Assembly (NCBI GenBank): GCA_900546115.1
Contig: URBQ01000002.1
Coordinates: 29,574-93,573, forward strand
Origin: an uncultured Collinsella sp.
GTDB taxonomy: Bacteria; Actinomycetota; Coriobacteriia; Coriobacteriales; Coriobacteriaceae
Direction: 5' to 3'
Length of the DNA: 64,000 bases
Below the pieces are notes generated by a model. It saw nothing but the letters and a program-made list of their open reading frames with translations. It did no database searches and was not told the origin of the DNA. Made by a program: the position numbers and the translations under genes. Position 1 is the stretch's first letter; every line of letters begins with the position of its first letter. Below, in pieces: positions 49,954-58,909 of this stretch.

Positions 49954-50046
49954 TTACTTCTTTCGGCGGTGAATCACGTTGATGGCGTAACCGACGAGCA
50001 TGGCCAAGACGATGACAATAAAGCCGATCAGGGGATTGTCGTTCAT
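49954..50046 (-). CDS. 30-residue membrane peptide after the lipid kinase gene
   Basis: Short ORF MNDNPLIGFIVIVLAMLVGYAINVIHRRKK: one hydrophobic helix (about residues 7-25) and a basic end. The RBS AGGAGG is 5 bases before the ATG at 50046, and its start is 10 bases after the kinase stop. It is probably translated from the kinase mRNA, and may anchor or adjust the kinase at the membrane. A terminator follows at 49885-49915. Short length makes it easy to miss in annotation. Confidence 0.6.
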   Translation of the reverse strand: MNDNPLIGFIVIVLAMLVGYAINVIHRRKK

Positions 50047-50055
50047 GGGGTCCTC

Positions 50056-50973
50056 CTATTTTCCGAGCGGTGAGAATTCGTCGACGATGAGGTCGAGGCA
50101 TTGCGGAAGCGCGCGGGCTCCAAAGACGCCCGAATTGCTGGAGATAATCTCGCCATCGAACTGCATGCCCAGCGACGGGGTGCAGGTGATCTTGGCTTCC
50201 TTGGTCTGGATGATCTTGAACTGCGGGCGCCCGAGTACCTTGCCGGCGGGGTCAAGCGCAGCGGTGATCACAGTAGGCAGCAGCTGCACGGTGCGCACGG
50301 GTTCTATGACCGCAATGTCGACCATGCCATCGTTCATGCGGCAGTCGGGGAACAGGTTGATGTCGTTTTGGATGACCGAGGTGTTGCCGGCCATGCAGCA
50401 GATGCCGTCGAGCTCCTCGACAATGCCGTCATGCTCAATCGTAAAGTGCGCCACCGTGGGGTTGGGCGTGGCGAGCGCAGAGAGGAAGTAGGCGATCTCG
50501 CCGATGTCGTTTTTGGTGGGAGCGGCCTTCATCATGATCTCGGCGTCGAAGCCCGAGCCGGCGATGATGATAAAGCCGTGGCGCTTCTCGTTGCCGTCCT
50601 CGTCGAGCCAAAAGAGCTCGCCCATGTCGACTTTGACCGTGCGACCGGCACGGCAGGCCTTGGCGAGCGCCGCCGCCTCAGGGGCATTGCCGATGTTGTT
50701 GAAGAACAGGCAGGCCGTACCGGAGGGGAAGATGAGCGTGGGGACACCGCATCCGCGCATCTGATCGAGCACGTTGGAGACGGTGCCGTCGCCGCCCGAA
50801 ACGACCACGCGATCAAACTCGCGCACGTCTGCCACGGCGTCCTCGGGCTCCATGCCATCGCCGATAAAGCGCATCACGACCTCGTCGCCGCCTTGCGCGA
50901 GGGCGTGCGTGAATGCGTAGATTTCATCTGAGCTGGGGCCCGATGCCGGGTTGTGGATGATAAGGCAGCGCAT
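50056..50973 (-). CDS. Diacylglycerol/lipid kinase family protein (YegS/DagK-like)
   Basis: 305-aa lipid kinase. It has IHNPASGP at the N-terminus, VVSGGDGTVSNVLDQM (the GGDGT nucleotide motif, about 71-85), and FPSGTACLFFNNIG with a C-terminal domain reminiscent of YegS (NDINLFPDCRMNDGMVDI). It phosphorylates diacylglycerol or a related lipid at the inner leaflet. ATG 50973 has GGGAACG-like weak RBS. Length is typical. Confidence 0.85.
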   Translation of the reverse strand: MRCLIIHNPASGPSSDEIYAFTHALAQGGDEVVMRFIGDGMEPEDAVADVREFDRVVVSGGDGTVSNVLDQMRGCGVPTLIFPSGTACLFFNNIGNAPEAAALAKACRAGRTVKVDMGELFWLDEDGNEKRHGFIIIAGSGFDAEIMMKAAPTKNDIGEIAYFLSALATPNPTVAHFTIEHDGIVEELDGICCMAGNTSVIQNDINLFPDCRMNDGMVDIAVIEPVRTVQLLPTVITAALDPAGKVLGRPQFKIIQTKEAKITCTPSLGMQFDGEIISSNSGVFGARALPQCLDLIVDEFSPLGK

Positions 50974-51071
50974 ACTTACGTTCCCGTTCTGTGACTAACC
51001 GAGTATAGTTGTAAGGCAATGCCGATATCCTACCCGTGTTTTTCGGGCCTAACCTTATTCGATGGGTTGAT

Positions 51072-52205
51072 ATGTACATTTCCACACATCAGGCTCTACT
51101 CGACTTTTGCCAGCGCGCCCGTGAGTTTGACGCGATTGCCGTCGATACCGAGTTTTTGCGCGAGCGCACGTTCCATCCGCGCCTGTGTTTGGTTCAGATT
51201 GCCACCCCTGCCGAGAGCGTCGCGGTCGACCCTCTGGTGATCGACGACCTGTCGCCGCTGGCCGAGCTTATGGCCGACGAGAGCGTGACCAAAGTCTTCC
51301 ACGCCTGCTCGCAGGATATGGAGGTTATGCTCCATACCGTGGGCGTGCTGCCGCGTCCGATTTTTGACACGCAGGTGGCCGCCGCCTTTTTGGGCGAACG
51401 CCAGCAGATTTCCTACGGCGCGCTCGTGCAGACGTTTTGCGGCGTCTCGCTGCCCAAGACCGAGTCGCTGACCGACTGGTCGCGTCGCCCGCTGACCGAC
51501 AAACAGATCGAGTACGCGATCGATGACGTCAAGTACCTGATCGTCGCCTTTACCGAGATGATGAGCCGCCTGCGCGAGCTGGGCCGCGTGGACTGGGTGC
51601 TCGACGAGCTGCGCCCGCTGGCTGACGAGTCGCACTATCGCGCCGATCGCCACGAGGCGTTCCGTAAGGTCAAACGCATCAATTCGTGCAGCCGTCACCA
51701 GTTGGGCATCGCGCGCGAGCTCGCCGCCTGGCGCGAGGACCGCGCCGAGCGCCGCAACATCCCGCGCAAGTGGGTCATGTCCGACGATACGCTGCTGGCG
51801 CTCGTTAAGCGCAATCCCGTGCGCGTTGAGGAGTTCCGTAGCATTCGCGGTACCGACCAGTTGGGGGAGCGCGACGTGGACGGCGCGCTCATGGCCATCA
51901 AGCGCGGTGCGAGCTGCCCGCACGATCGCCTGCCGCTCATGGTGCGCGGGCATCGCCAGATTTCGCCGGAGCTTGAGAGCGTGACGGACCTGATGTATGC
52001 GCTTATTCGCTTGGTTGCCGAGCGCTCGGGGGTGGCGACCTCGGTCATTGCCTCGCGCGATGACCTGGCCGATTACATCGAGCATCCTGAGCAAAGCCCC
52101 CTGCGCGAAGGCTGGCGTTTTGAGCTTGTGGGTTCGCGCCTGGACGATCTGCTTTCCGGCAATATGGGGCTCACCGTGAAGGACGGAAAGATTGAGTTGT
52201 TATAG
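51072..52205 (+). CDS. rnd: Ribonuclease D
   Basis: 377-aa 3'-5' exoribonuclease. DEDD motifs are DTEFLRE (Asp/Glu, about residue 22-28), the ACSQDMEVM segment (Asp), and YAIDDVKYL (the YxxxD motif). An HRDC-like helix region (about 210-285) and C-terminal domain follow. It matures tRNA and small RNAs. ATG 51072 is preferred over an upstream frame start at 51036. Confidence 0.88.
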   Translation: MYISTHQALLDFCQRAREFDAIAVDTEFLRERTFHPRLCLVQIATPAESVAVDPLVIDDLSPLAELMADESVTKVFHACSQDMEVMLHTVGVLPRPIFDTQVAAAFLGERQQISYGALVQTFCGVSLPKTESLTDWSRRPLTDKQIEYAIDDVKYLIVAFTEMMSRLRELGRVDWVLDELRPLADESHYRADRHEAFRKVKRINSCSRHQLGIARELAAWREDRAERRNIPRKWVMSDDTLLALVKRNPVRVEEFRSIRGTDQLGERDVDGALMAIKRGASCPHDRLPLMVRGHRQISPELESVTDLMYALIRLVAERSGVATSVIASRDDLADYIEHPEQSPLREGWRFELVGSRLDDLLSGNMGLTVKDGKIELL

Positions 52206-52269
52206 GGAAGCCTAGTCTGCTGAGTGGGTAGAATGCCTCCAACGTGTAACTCGATTCGGAGGAATTCGT

Positions 52270-52974
52270 ATGCCCTACTACTATGGATACGGCTTTGGCA
52301 TCGACCCGCTGTACCTGCTGGTTGTGCTTGTCTGCACGGTGCTTGGCCTTGCCGCACAGAACTATATCAATTCGACGTACAAGACGTGGTCCAAGGTTCG
52401 CTCGGACGGCGACACGGGCGCTGCGGTCGCGCGCCGCATGCTCGACGCCAACGGCTGCAATGCCGTGGGTATCAAGGGCGTCGCTGGTGAGCTTACCGAC
52501 CACTACAACCCGCAGGACAACAATCTGTATCTGTCGGATTCCAACCGTTCGGGCGGCTCGGTCGCAAGCGTTGCTGTCGCTTGTCACGAGGCAGGCCATG
52601 CCGCTCAGCGTCAAAGCGGCTATACCATGATGAAGGTACGCACCGCCCTCGTGCCGGTCGTCAACTTTACCCAGAACACTTGGACCATCGTGCTGCTCAT
52701 GGGCCTGTTTATGAACATCGCGGGACTCACGACCCTCGCGCTGATCTTCTTCTCGTTTAGCGTGCTGTTCCAGTTCGTTACGCTGCCGGTCGAGATTGAC
52801 GCCAGTCGGCGCGCCGTGGCGTATATTGAGCAGTCGGGTATGAGCTCCAAGCAGGTCAACGGTGCCAAGAAGGTCTTGACGGCAGCCGCGCTTACCTACG
52901 TGGCGGCGGCACTCACCTCGATTATTCAGCTGCTCTATCTTATGGCTCGCTACAACAGAAACTCCAACCGATAA
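52270..52974 (+). CDS. Membrane zinc metallopeptidase (YugP family)
   Basis: 234-aa membrane protein with a HEAGH zinc motif (H106, E107, H110) inside AVACHEAGHAAQRQSGY, a first helix near residue 15-30, and further helices at about 130-180 and at the C-terminus. The family (neutral zinc metallopeptidase, YugP) has an unknown substrate. ATG 52270 has GGAGGAA upstream. It stands alone between rnd and xseA. Confidence 0.83.
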   Translation: MPYYYGYGFGIDPLYLLVVLVCTVLGLAAQNYINSTYKTWSKVRSDGDTGAAVARRMLDANGCNAVGIKGVAGELTDHYNPQDNNLYLSDSNRSGGSVASVAVACHEAGHAAQRQSGYTMMKVRTALVPVVNFTQNTWTIVLLMGLFMNIAGLTTLALIFFSFSVLFQFVTLPVEIDASRRAVAYIEQSGMSSKQVNGAKKVLTAAALTYVAAALTSIIQLLYLMARYNRNSNR

Positions 52975-53089
52975 CAAATTGGGTCGCTGGGCGCCGCGGG
53001 GATTTGTGTCCCCGCGGCGCTGTACTATGTGTTGGACTTGAATTTGCGCAGGGCCAGAGCCTTTGTGCACGATAACGAAAGGAGGTTGC

Positions 53090-54541
53090 GTGGCAGGTTG
53101 GAATCTAACCGGCAATAGCGTTTCCGCCGAGTTCGACGGTTCGGACGAGCAGGAGCGTAAAGAGCTCAGCGTGAGCCAGGCGGTAGAGATCGCCGCCGGT
53201 GCGCTCGATGCTATTCCGCAACTGATCGTCCTGGGCGAGGTCACGGGTTTCCGTGGTCCCAATGCCCGAAGTGGCCACTGCTACTTCCAGATTAAAGACG
53301 ACTCGGCCGCCGTCGACTGCATCATCTGGAAGGGCGCCTATCTCAAGCGTACCTTCGATCTGCGTGACGGCATGCAGGTGAGCTTTAAGGGCAGCTTCAA
53401 TCTCTATAAGGCCACGGGCCGCATGAGCTTTGTCGCTCGCTCGTTTTCGCTGGCGGGGGAGGGTCTGCTGCGTCAACAGGTGGCGCAGTTGGCCGAAAAG
53501 CTACGCCGCGAGGGCCTGATGGACGAGTCCCGCAAACGCCGCATTCCGGTGTTTTGCTCACGCGTGGCGGCCGTCACCTCGCTTTCCGGTGCGGTAATCG
53601 ACGACGTCAAGCGTACGCTGCGCCGTCGCAACCCGCTCGTCGAGCTTGTTTGCGTGGGCGCCAAGGTCCAAGGCGAGGGTGCGCCGGCCGAGCTCATTGA
53701 GGGCTTGCGCCGCGCCGCTTCCATTACGCCGGCGCCCGACTGTATTTTGCTGGTGCGCGGCGGCGGCTCCTTTGAGGACCTCATGACCTTTAATGACGAG
53801 GAGCTTGCCCGCGCGGTGGCGGCTTGTCCTGTGCCCGTGGTGACCGGCATTGGCCATGAGCCCGATACCTCGATTTGCGACATGGTGAGCGACCGACGCG
53901 CCTCCACGCCCACGGCGGCGGCAGAATCGGTGGCGCCGGCTATGACGGAGTTGGCCGATGTGCTCGAGGCGCGCCATCAGCGTCTGGGTGCCGCGATGGC
54001 ATCGATGATTGGGTCGGCCCAGGTCGACCTGGAGATGCTCGATCAGCGCGGTCGCCGTGCCTGGGATACCTATACGGCTCGCTTGGGTGATGCGCTCGAT
54101 GCCGCTGCGTGTCGCCCGTGCCTCAACGACCCCACATTTATGGTCGAGCGTCGCGAATCGGAGCTTGCACTGACTGCCGATCGCCTGTCGGGCGCCATAG
54201 TACGCTCAGTCGGGGTCTTCCGCTCCAACTTCGAGCGTCTGCCCGAGCGTCTGGTTGCAAGCACCTCAGGGCTCGACGGCAAACGCCATGCGCTCACGCT
54301 TACGAGTTCCCGTCTGGAGCATCAGGGGCGCACGATGCTCAGCAAACCAGCGTCCGACCTGGGCCGTGCAGCGGCTTCGCTCGATGCCCTGTCGCCGCTT
54401 AAGGTACTTGCCCGCGGCTATTCCATCGCGTACAGCGACGATGGTGTGGCTATAAGTGCCCAGACCTTTAAGCCGGGCGACGCCATCCGCGTGCGCATGG
54501 CGGACGGTAACGTGTCGGCAACCGTCAACGCGGTCGAGTAG
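53090..54541 (+). CDS. xseA: Exodeoxyribonuclease VII large subunit
   Basis: 483-aa subunit of Exo VII, which degrades single-stranded DNA. The N-terminal OB-fold (GEVTGFRGPNARSGHCYFQIKDD, about 42-65), the catalytic-domain GGGSFEDLMTFNDEELARAV and GHEPDTSICDMVSDRRASTPTAAAE segments, and a long coiled-coil end are visible. GTG 53090 has AAGGAGG 6 bases ahead, which decides it against 53063. xseB follows by 42 bases. Confidence 0.9.
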   Translation: MAGWNLTGNSVSAEFDGSDEQERKELSVSQAVEIAAGALDAIPQLIVLGEVTGFRGPNARSGHCYFQIKDDSAAVDCIIWKGAYLKRTFDLRDGMQVSFKGSFNLYKATGRMSFVARSFSLAGEGLLRQQVAQLAEKLRREGLMDESRKRRIPVFCSRVAAVTSLSGAVIDDVKRTLRRRNPLVELVCVGAKVQGEGAPAELIEGLRRAASITPAPDCILLVRGGGSFEDLMTFNDEELARAVAACPVPVVTGIGHEPDTSICDMVSDRRASTPTAAAESVAPAMTELADVLEARHQRLGAAMASMIGSAQVDLEMLDQRGRRAWDTYTARLGDALDAAACRPCLNDPTFMVERRESELALTADRLSGAIVRSVGVFRSNFERLPERLVASTSGLDGKRHALTLTSSRLEHQGRTMLSKPASDLGRAAASLDALSPLKVLARGYSIAYSDDGVAISAQTFKPGDAIRVRMADGNVSATVNAVE

Positions 54542-54583
54542 ACCGCGTTTCGCAGTGATAGACCCTTAGGAAAGGAAACAGAT

Positions 54584-54850
54584 ATGGCAGAGAAGACCCC
54601 GGTAGAGCAGCTTACGTACAAGCAGGCCTCGCAGGAGCTGGAGCTCATCATCCGCAGCCTGGAGTCGGGCGATATGGAGCTCGAGGAGTCGCTCGAGAGC
54701 TACACCCGCGGCGTCGAGCTCCTCAAGAGCCTGCGCACCCGCCTGTCCGATGCCGAGCAGAAGGTCTCGGTGCTCCTTAAGGACGTCGACGGCAACGACG
54801 TGCTCGCCGACGGCGAAGCCGCCAACACGGACGACAACCTCTCGTTCTAA
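54584..54850 (+). CDS. xseB: Exodeoxyribonuclease VII small subunit
   Basis: 88-aa subunit. TYKQASQELELIIRSLESGDMELEESLESYTRGVELLKSLRTRLSDAEQKV is the family's coiled-coil pattern. AGGAAA precedes ATG 54584. The acidic tail is a local feature. It forms the complex with XseA. Confidence 0.9.
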   Translation: MAEKTPVEQLTYKQASQELELIIRSLESGDMELEESLESYTRGVELLKSLRTRLSDAEQKVSVLLKDVDGNDVLADGEAANTDDNLSF

Positions 54851-54899
54851 GCATCTCGACCAAATATAATTACCTTGGTCTGTGAGAAAGGAACCAGCT

Positions 54900-55235
54900 A
54901 TGTGTGATTGCATCTTCTGTAAAATTGCCAACCACGAGATCCCCTCGACCGTTGTCTATGAGGACGACCAGGTCATCGCCTTCGATGACCTCAACCCCCA
55001 GGCGCCGGTCCACACGCTCGTGATCCCCAAGAAGCACTACAGCGACATCGCCGACAACGTGCCTGCCGAGACCATGGGCGCCATGGCTCACGCCATCCAA
55101 GAGGTCGCCAAGGCCAAGGGTCTGGAGGACGGTTTCCGCGTCATCTCCAACAAGGGCGTCAACGCCGGCCAGACCGTCATGCACTTCCACATGCACGTCC
55201 TCGGCGGCAAAAACCTGGGCGAGAACCTCATCTGA
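54900..55235 (+). CDS. HIT family protein (HinT-like)
   Basis: 111-aa histidine-triad nucleotide hydrolase. The triad HFHMHV (H95, H97, H99) ends the VMHFHMHVLGG motif; CDCIFCKIANHEIPS at the N-terminus is typical. It cleaves AMP-type phosphoramidates. GAAAGGAAC precedes ATG 54900. It lies 50 bases after xseB; a shared transcript is possible. Confidence 0.9.
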   Translation: MCDCIFCKIANHEIPSTVVYEDDQVIAFDDLNPQAPVHTLVIPKKHYSDIADNVPAETMGAMAHAIQEVAKAKGLEDGFRVISNKGVNAGQTVMHFHMHVLGGKNLGENLI

Positions 55236-55276
55236 GGGCGCTTGGTCCGTCGACTTGGCTGCCTTTGGAGTAATCT

Positions 55277-56167
55277 ATGCAGCTTTCTCAACTCGAATAC
55301 CTTCAAGCGGTGGCGAACTATGGCGGCGTGCGCAAAGCAGCTCGCGCCGTTCATGTGAGTCCGCAGGCCGTTTCGTCGGCAATCAAAAAGTTGGAATCTG
55401 AGTATCAGATTGTTTTGCTTGACCGATCGGCGGGGGAGGCTGTTTTGTCTCCGGCGGGCAGAGAATTTGCGCGTCGTGCACGCGTGATCCTGGCACAAGT
55501 CGACGATCTCAAAAAGTACGCTCAATCGAGGGGCGACGGCGTCTCCCCCGATGGCCACTTTCGTCTTTACGCCCCCTGTCTTCATGGGCGGGGGCGCCTT
55601 TTTGCCGAAAACTGGTATGACTCGTTTGAACGCTCGCACCCTCAGATTCATCTTGATGTGTGGCATCAGCCAACGGCAACATGCTTTGAATCACTTATAC
55701 TTGGAATTTCGGACGCGGCTATCTCGTTTGAGGAACCACGGGACAGCGTCCTTTCTTCAAAATATTTGGGTGAAAAGGAGCTCAAGGTTCTTTCATGCCC
55801 AGCGGGTCATCAATCTGTTGACGCTATGACCATTCGTGAGTTACTGGGCGGCAGGCTTGCTGTTCCCATTAATTTATCACCCTGTCTCAATGCGATTAAC
55901 CAATGCCCTGAAGCCCAGCTCGTCAATTTTCGCTTCCGTGATGTTGAATACGGAAGCAGGGCTCAGACTGAGTTTCTTCAAGGCGGGGGATTGATATTGA
56001 GTTTGTCTGGGTCCTCTCTCGCATCGGATGGGTCAGAAGTGAGTGAGTGCTCCATTGAAGGTTCGCGTGATGTAACCTTGCCTATCTACTTTTGCTATCG
56101 GCAGAATTCCTGGACTGATCGACACCAGACGGTTTTTCTGCACCTATTGCGTCACCTTGCTTCGTGA
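55277..56167 (+). CDS. LysR family transcriptional regulator
   Basis: 296-aa regulator with an N-terminal winged helix: LEYLQAVANYGGVRKAARAVHVSPQAVSSAIKKLE (about residues 6-40), and a C-terminal co-inducer domain. It is next to an MFS efflux gene on the same strand, a common LysR arrangement. Between them, CGTCAA-N7-TTGACG (56194-56212) may be its operator. The ligand is unknown. Confidence 0.82.
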   Translation: MQLSQLEYLQAVANYGGVRKAARAVHVSPQAVSSAIKKLESEYQIVLLDRSAGEAVLSPAGREFARRARVILAQVDDLKKYAQSRGDGVSPDGHFRLYAPCLHGRGRLFAENWYDSFERSHPQIHLDVWHQPTATCFESLILGISDAAISFEEPRDSVLSSKYLGEKELKVLSCPAGHQSVDAMTIRELLGGRLAVPINLSPCLNAINQCPEAQLVNFRFRDVEYGSRAQTEFLQGGGLILSLSGSSLASDGSEVSECSIEGSRDVTLPIYFCYRQNSWTDRHQTVFLHLLRHLAS

Positions 56168-56193
56168 GATTAATTGGCTTCGAGACGTCAAGT

Positions 56194-56212
56194 GATTATT
56201 GACGCCTTGTAA
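56194..56212. promoter_or_regulatory. Candidate LysR operator ahead of the MFS gene
   Basis: CGTCAA and TTGACG arms with 7 bases between, in the gap between the LysR-type gene and the MFS gene. It is a T-N11-A-like palindrome but not proven to bind. Confidence 0.35.
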
Positions 56213-56286
56213 CACACAACTGACAGCTTTGCCCTCATGCTTTTCCAAGATTCCGATTTAGATTGCTGACTCTTGGAGGGCGGAGT

Positions 56287-57447
56287 ATGAAAAATCGTAC
56301 GACTTTGCTTTATATGATGTTCGTTTTCCTGTCGAACTTCAGCACCATCTTGTATTTCCTAACTGTCTACCTTGAGTTCGTCGGGCTTTCGATGGTAGCG
56401 ATTTCTAGCATGATGATTGCATATCAAGTGAGCAAATTCATTCTTGAGGTTCCTACTGGTTATATTGCTGACAGGTTTGGACGAAAGACAAGCGGTCTCG
56501 TTGGCGTCGTGGGGATGCTTGGATACTACGCCGCCCTGCTTCTCGTCCGTTCCCCTCTGCTTTTAATCGGTGCGTTCGCTCTCAAAGGTTTTGCCGTTGC
56601 ATGTCTGAGTGGATCCATAGAAGCGATTTACATCAACAGCATCTCTCAGGACCAGCTCGTAAGACTTAATGTCGTTGAGCGATTTGTTTTCTATGCCTCT
56701 TATGCCATCTCCGCTTGCGTGGGCGGTTTCATTTCGTCTGTCGGTGCATATCTCATTGGTCTTTCGGCAGATATCATCGCAATGGTGTTGACGTTGGTTG
56801 TTGTTGTCTGCATTCCTGAGATGCGAAGAGAGGGCACTGCGGCGACACCTGGGCATGGAATGAGCCCGAAGATGATCGGTGCTGCTATTACGGGTAATGG
56901 CGTTCTTCGGTCATCGTTCATCATGGACTGTTCTCAGGCATTTGCCTTCGTCGCCCTGGAAGATTTTTTCTCACTGTTGCTTGCAGGCCGCGGAATGAAT
57001 GCCGTCGCTTCGGGCGTGACCATTGCGGTCCAGCTCCTTGCCTCCGCCTCCATAGGGTTTATTGTGCCCAGCGCGATTGCTCGTGTCGACAAGGGCCGTT
57101 TTGCGCGTATTTGCGGCATCATTCGCTTAGTATTGACAGCTTTGTTTTTGATCCCCCTTACTCCGGTTAATTTGCTGCCCGTGTTCTATGTGCTGCAGAC
57201 GGTTGCGTACTCGTTGTTTGCCCCAATCAAATACTCAATTTTTCAAAATGCTGCCGATTCTTCGATGCGCTGTTCACTGATTTCGGTTCAAAGCCAGATG
57301 GTGGCGGTGGGTGCCGTTCTTTTCTATCTGCTCAACGCTGTGTTGAGTAGCGTTGCGGGCATTCGAGTCGTATTGCTTGTTGCGCTCGGGATTTCTTCCC
57401 CGGTGTATATCCCCGCGCTATTTCGTCTTACAAGTCAAAGGCCGTGA
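56287..57447 (+). CDS. MFS transporter
   Basis: 386-aa MFS protein with 12 predicted helices. It contains the MFS loop motif ADRFGRKTSG after helix 2 and a long hydrophobic C-terminus. GGAGGGCGGAG is upstream of ATG 56287, chosen over 56263. It is probably regulated by the LysR-type gene. Substrate not known; drug or small-metabolite efflux is a guess. Confidence 0.82.
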   Translation: MKNRTTLLYMMFVFLSNFSTILYFLTVYLEFVGLSMVAISSMMIAYQVSKFILEVPTGYIADRFGRKTSGLVGVVGMLGYYAALLLVRSPLLLIGAFALKGFAVACLSGSIEAIYINSISQDQLVRLNVVERFVFYASYAISACVGGFISSVGAYLIGLSADIIAMVLTLVVVVCIPEMRREGTAATPGHGMSPKMIGAAITGNGVLRSSFIMDCSQAFAFVALEDFFSLLLAGRGMNAVASGVTIAVQLLASASIGFIVPSAIARVDKGRFARICGIIRLVLTALFLIPLTPVNLLPVFYVLQTVAYSLFAPIKYSIFQNAADSSMRCSLISVQSQMVAVGAVLFYLLNAVLSSVAGIRVVLLVALGISSPVYIPALFRLTSQRP

Positions 57448-57480
57448 GTATTTGGGCATCGATAACTTATATATCAACGC

Positions 57481-57514
57481 AATAAACCCGAGCGCGAGGG
57501 CGTTTGGGTTTATT
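57481..57514 (+). terminator. Terminator between the MFS and first ackA gene
   Basis: AATAAACCC and GGGTTTATT arms with a GC-rich inner loop, 34 bases after the MFS stop. Confidence 0.65.
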
Positions 57515-57567
57515 ATTGAAGCGTATGTAACCTGGCGGCGCCACACCGCCTGTTAGTAGGGAGACAC

Positions 57568-58746
57568 ATGAACGTTCTGGTCGTCAACGCAGGATCTTCG
57601 ACCCTTAAGTATCAGGTCATCGATACCAAGTCCCACAAGGTGTCCGCAAAGGGCTCCTGCGAGCGCGTCTGCTTTACCGGCGGCACCTTCACCCACGCTG
57701 CCAACGGCTCCAAGAAGGTGACCGAGAACATCGAGTTCCCCGACCACAAGGTCGCCATCGAGGTCGTCCTGAAGGACCTCGAGGCCAACGGCGTCAAGAT
57801 CGAGGGCATCGGCCACCGCATCGTTCAGGGTGGCTGGTACTTTGGCGATTCCTCCCTCGTCGACGAGGACGTCCTCGCCAAGATCCGTGAGGTCGCCCCG
57901 CTCGCCCCGCTGCACAACAACCCCGAGGCCAACGTTATCGAGTACTGCCTGGAGCAGTATCCCGACCTGCCCAACGTTACGGTCTATGACACCGCTTTCC
58001 ACTTCAACATGCCCGAGGTCGCCAAGACCTACGCCCTGCCCAAGGACGTCTGCGACAAGCTGCACATCCGTAAGTACGGCGCCCACGGCACCAGCTACCG
58101 CTACATCTCCAAGAAGGTTGCCGAGATGACCAGCGGCGAGGCTCGCAAGGTCGTCGTGTGCCACATCGGTTCCGGCGCCTCCCTGTGCGCCATCGAGGAC
58201 GGTAAGTGCATGGACACCACCATGGGCCTCACCCCGCTCGACGGCGTCATGATGGGCACCCGCTGCGGCTCCATCGACCCGGCTACCGTGTGCTACCTGC
58301 AGCGCGAGGGCGGCTACACCTTCGACGAGGTCGACGAGATGATGAACAAGAAGTCCGGTCTTTTGGCTGTGACCGGCGGTAAGACCAACGACTGCCGCAA
58401 CGTCGAGGAGCTTGCCGCCGCTGGCGACCCCGAGGCTCAGCTCGCCTTCGACATGTTCGTCTACAAGATTGCCGCCAAGGCTGCCGAGATGGCCACTTCC
58501 ATGTGCGGCATGGACACGCTGGTCTTCACCGCCGGCATCGGTGAGCACGCTCCGGCCGTTCGCGCCGGCGTTGCCGACCGTCTGGCCTTTATGGGCGTCA
58601 AGATGGACCATGCCCGTAACGCCCTGCGTGGCGACGGCGCTTGGTGCCTGTCTGCCAAGGATTCCAAGGTCAAGATCTTCGTCATCCCCACGGACGAGGA
58701 GTTCATGATCGCTTCTGACGTCGAGCGCATCGTCAACGGCAGGTAA
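57568..58746 (+). CDS. ackA: Acetate kinase (copy 1)
   Basis: 392-aa acetokinase making ATP from acetyl phosphate. It starts MNVLVVNAGSSTLKYQV (N-terminal actin-like phosphate motif), has GIGHRIVQGGWYFGDS, the GAHGTSYRY adenine-site-like segment, MGLTPLDGVMMGTRCGSIDP and a C-terminal TAGIGEHAPAVR. Length and motifs match AckA. AGGGAGA precedes ATG 57568. It is followed after 163 bases by a second copy of the same length; both precede the convergent pta. Confidence 0.92.
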   Translation: MNVLVVNAGSSTLKYQVIDTKSHKVSAKGSCERVCFTGGTFTHAANGSKKVTENIEFPDHKVAIEVVLKDLEANGVKIEGIGHRIVQGGWYFGDSSLVDEDVLAKIREVAPLAPLHNNPEANVIEYCLEQYPDLPNVTVYDTAFHFNMPEVAKTYALPKDVCDKLHIRKYGAHGTSYRYISKKVAEMTSGEARKVVVCHIGSGASLCAIEDGKCMDTTMGLTPLDGVMMGTRCGSIDPATVCYLQREGGYTFDEVDEMMNKKSGLLAVTGGKTNDCRNVEELAAAGDPEAQLAFDMFVYKIAAKAAEMATSMCGMDTLVFTAGIGEHAPAVRAGVADRLAFMGVKMDHARNALRGDGAWCLSAKDSKVKIFVIPTDEEFMIASDVERIVNGR

Positions 58747-58748
58747 TT

Positions 58749-58798
58749 GCAAGAGGGGAGGGGCTGGACGACCAAGTGCCGTTCAGTCCCTCTTTTGC
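58749..58798 (+). terminator. Terminator between the two ackA genes
   Basis: GCAAGAGGGGAGGGGCTGGA pairs with TCAGTCCCTCTTTTGC (imperfect, with G-U pairs), near the first ackA stop. The second copy probably has its own promoter. Confidence 0.65.
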
Positions 58799-58909
58799 AC
58801 TCGTTGGGCGATATGCTGATAGCTATTTATCAAGATATGATAACTTCTTATTAAAATGCGGTCGCCTTAAGGGGTCTGCGTCGACCGTATTGCACTGCAA
58901 AGGAGTCTC

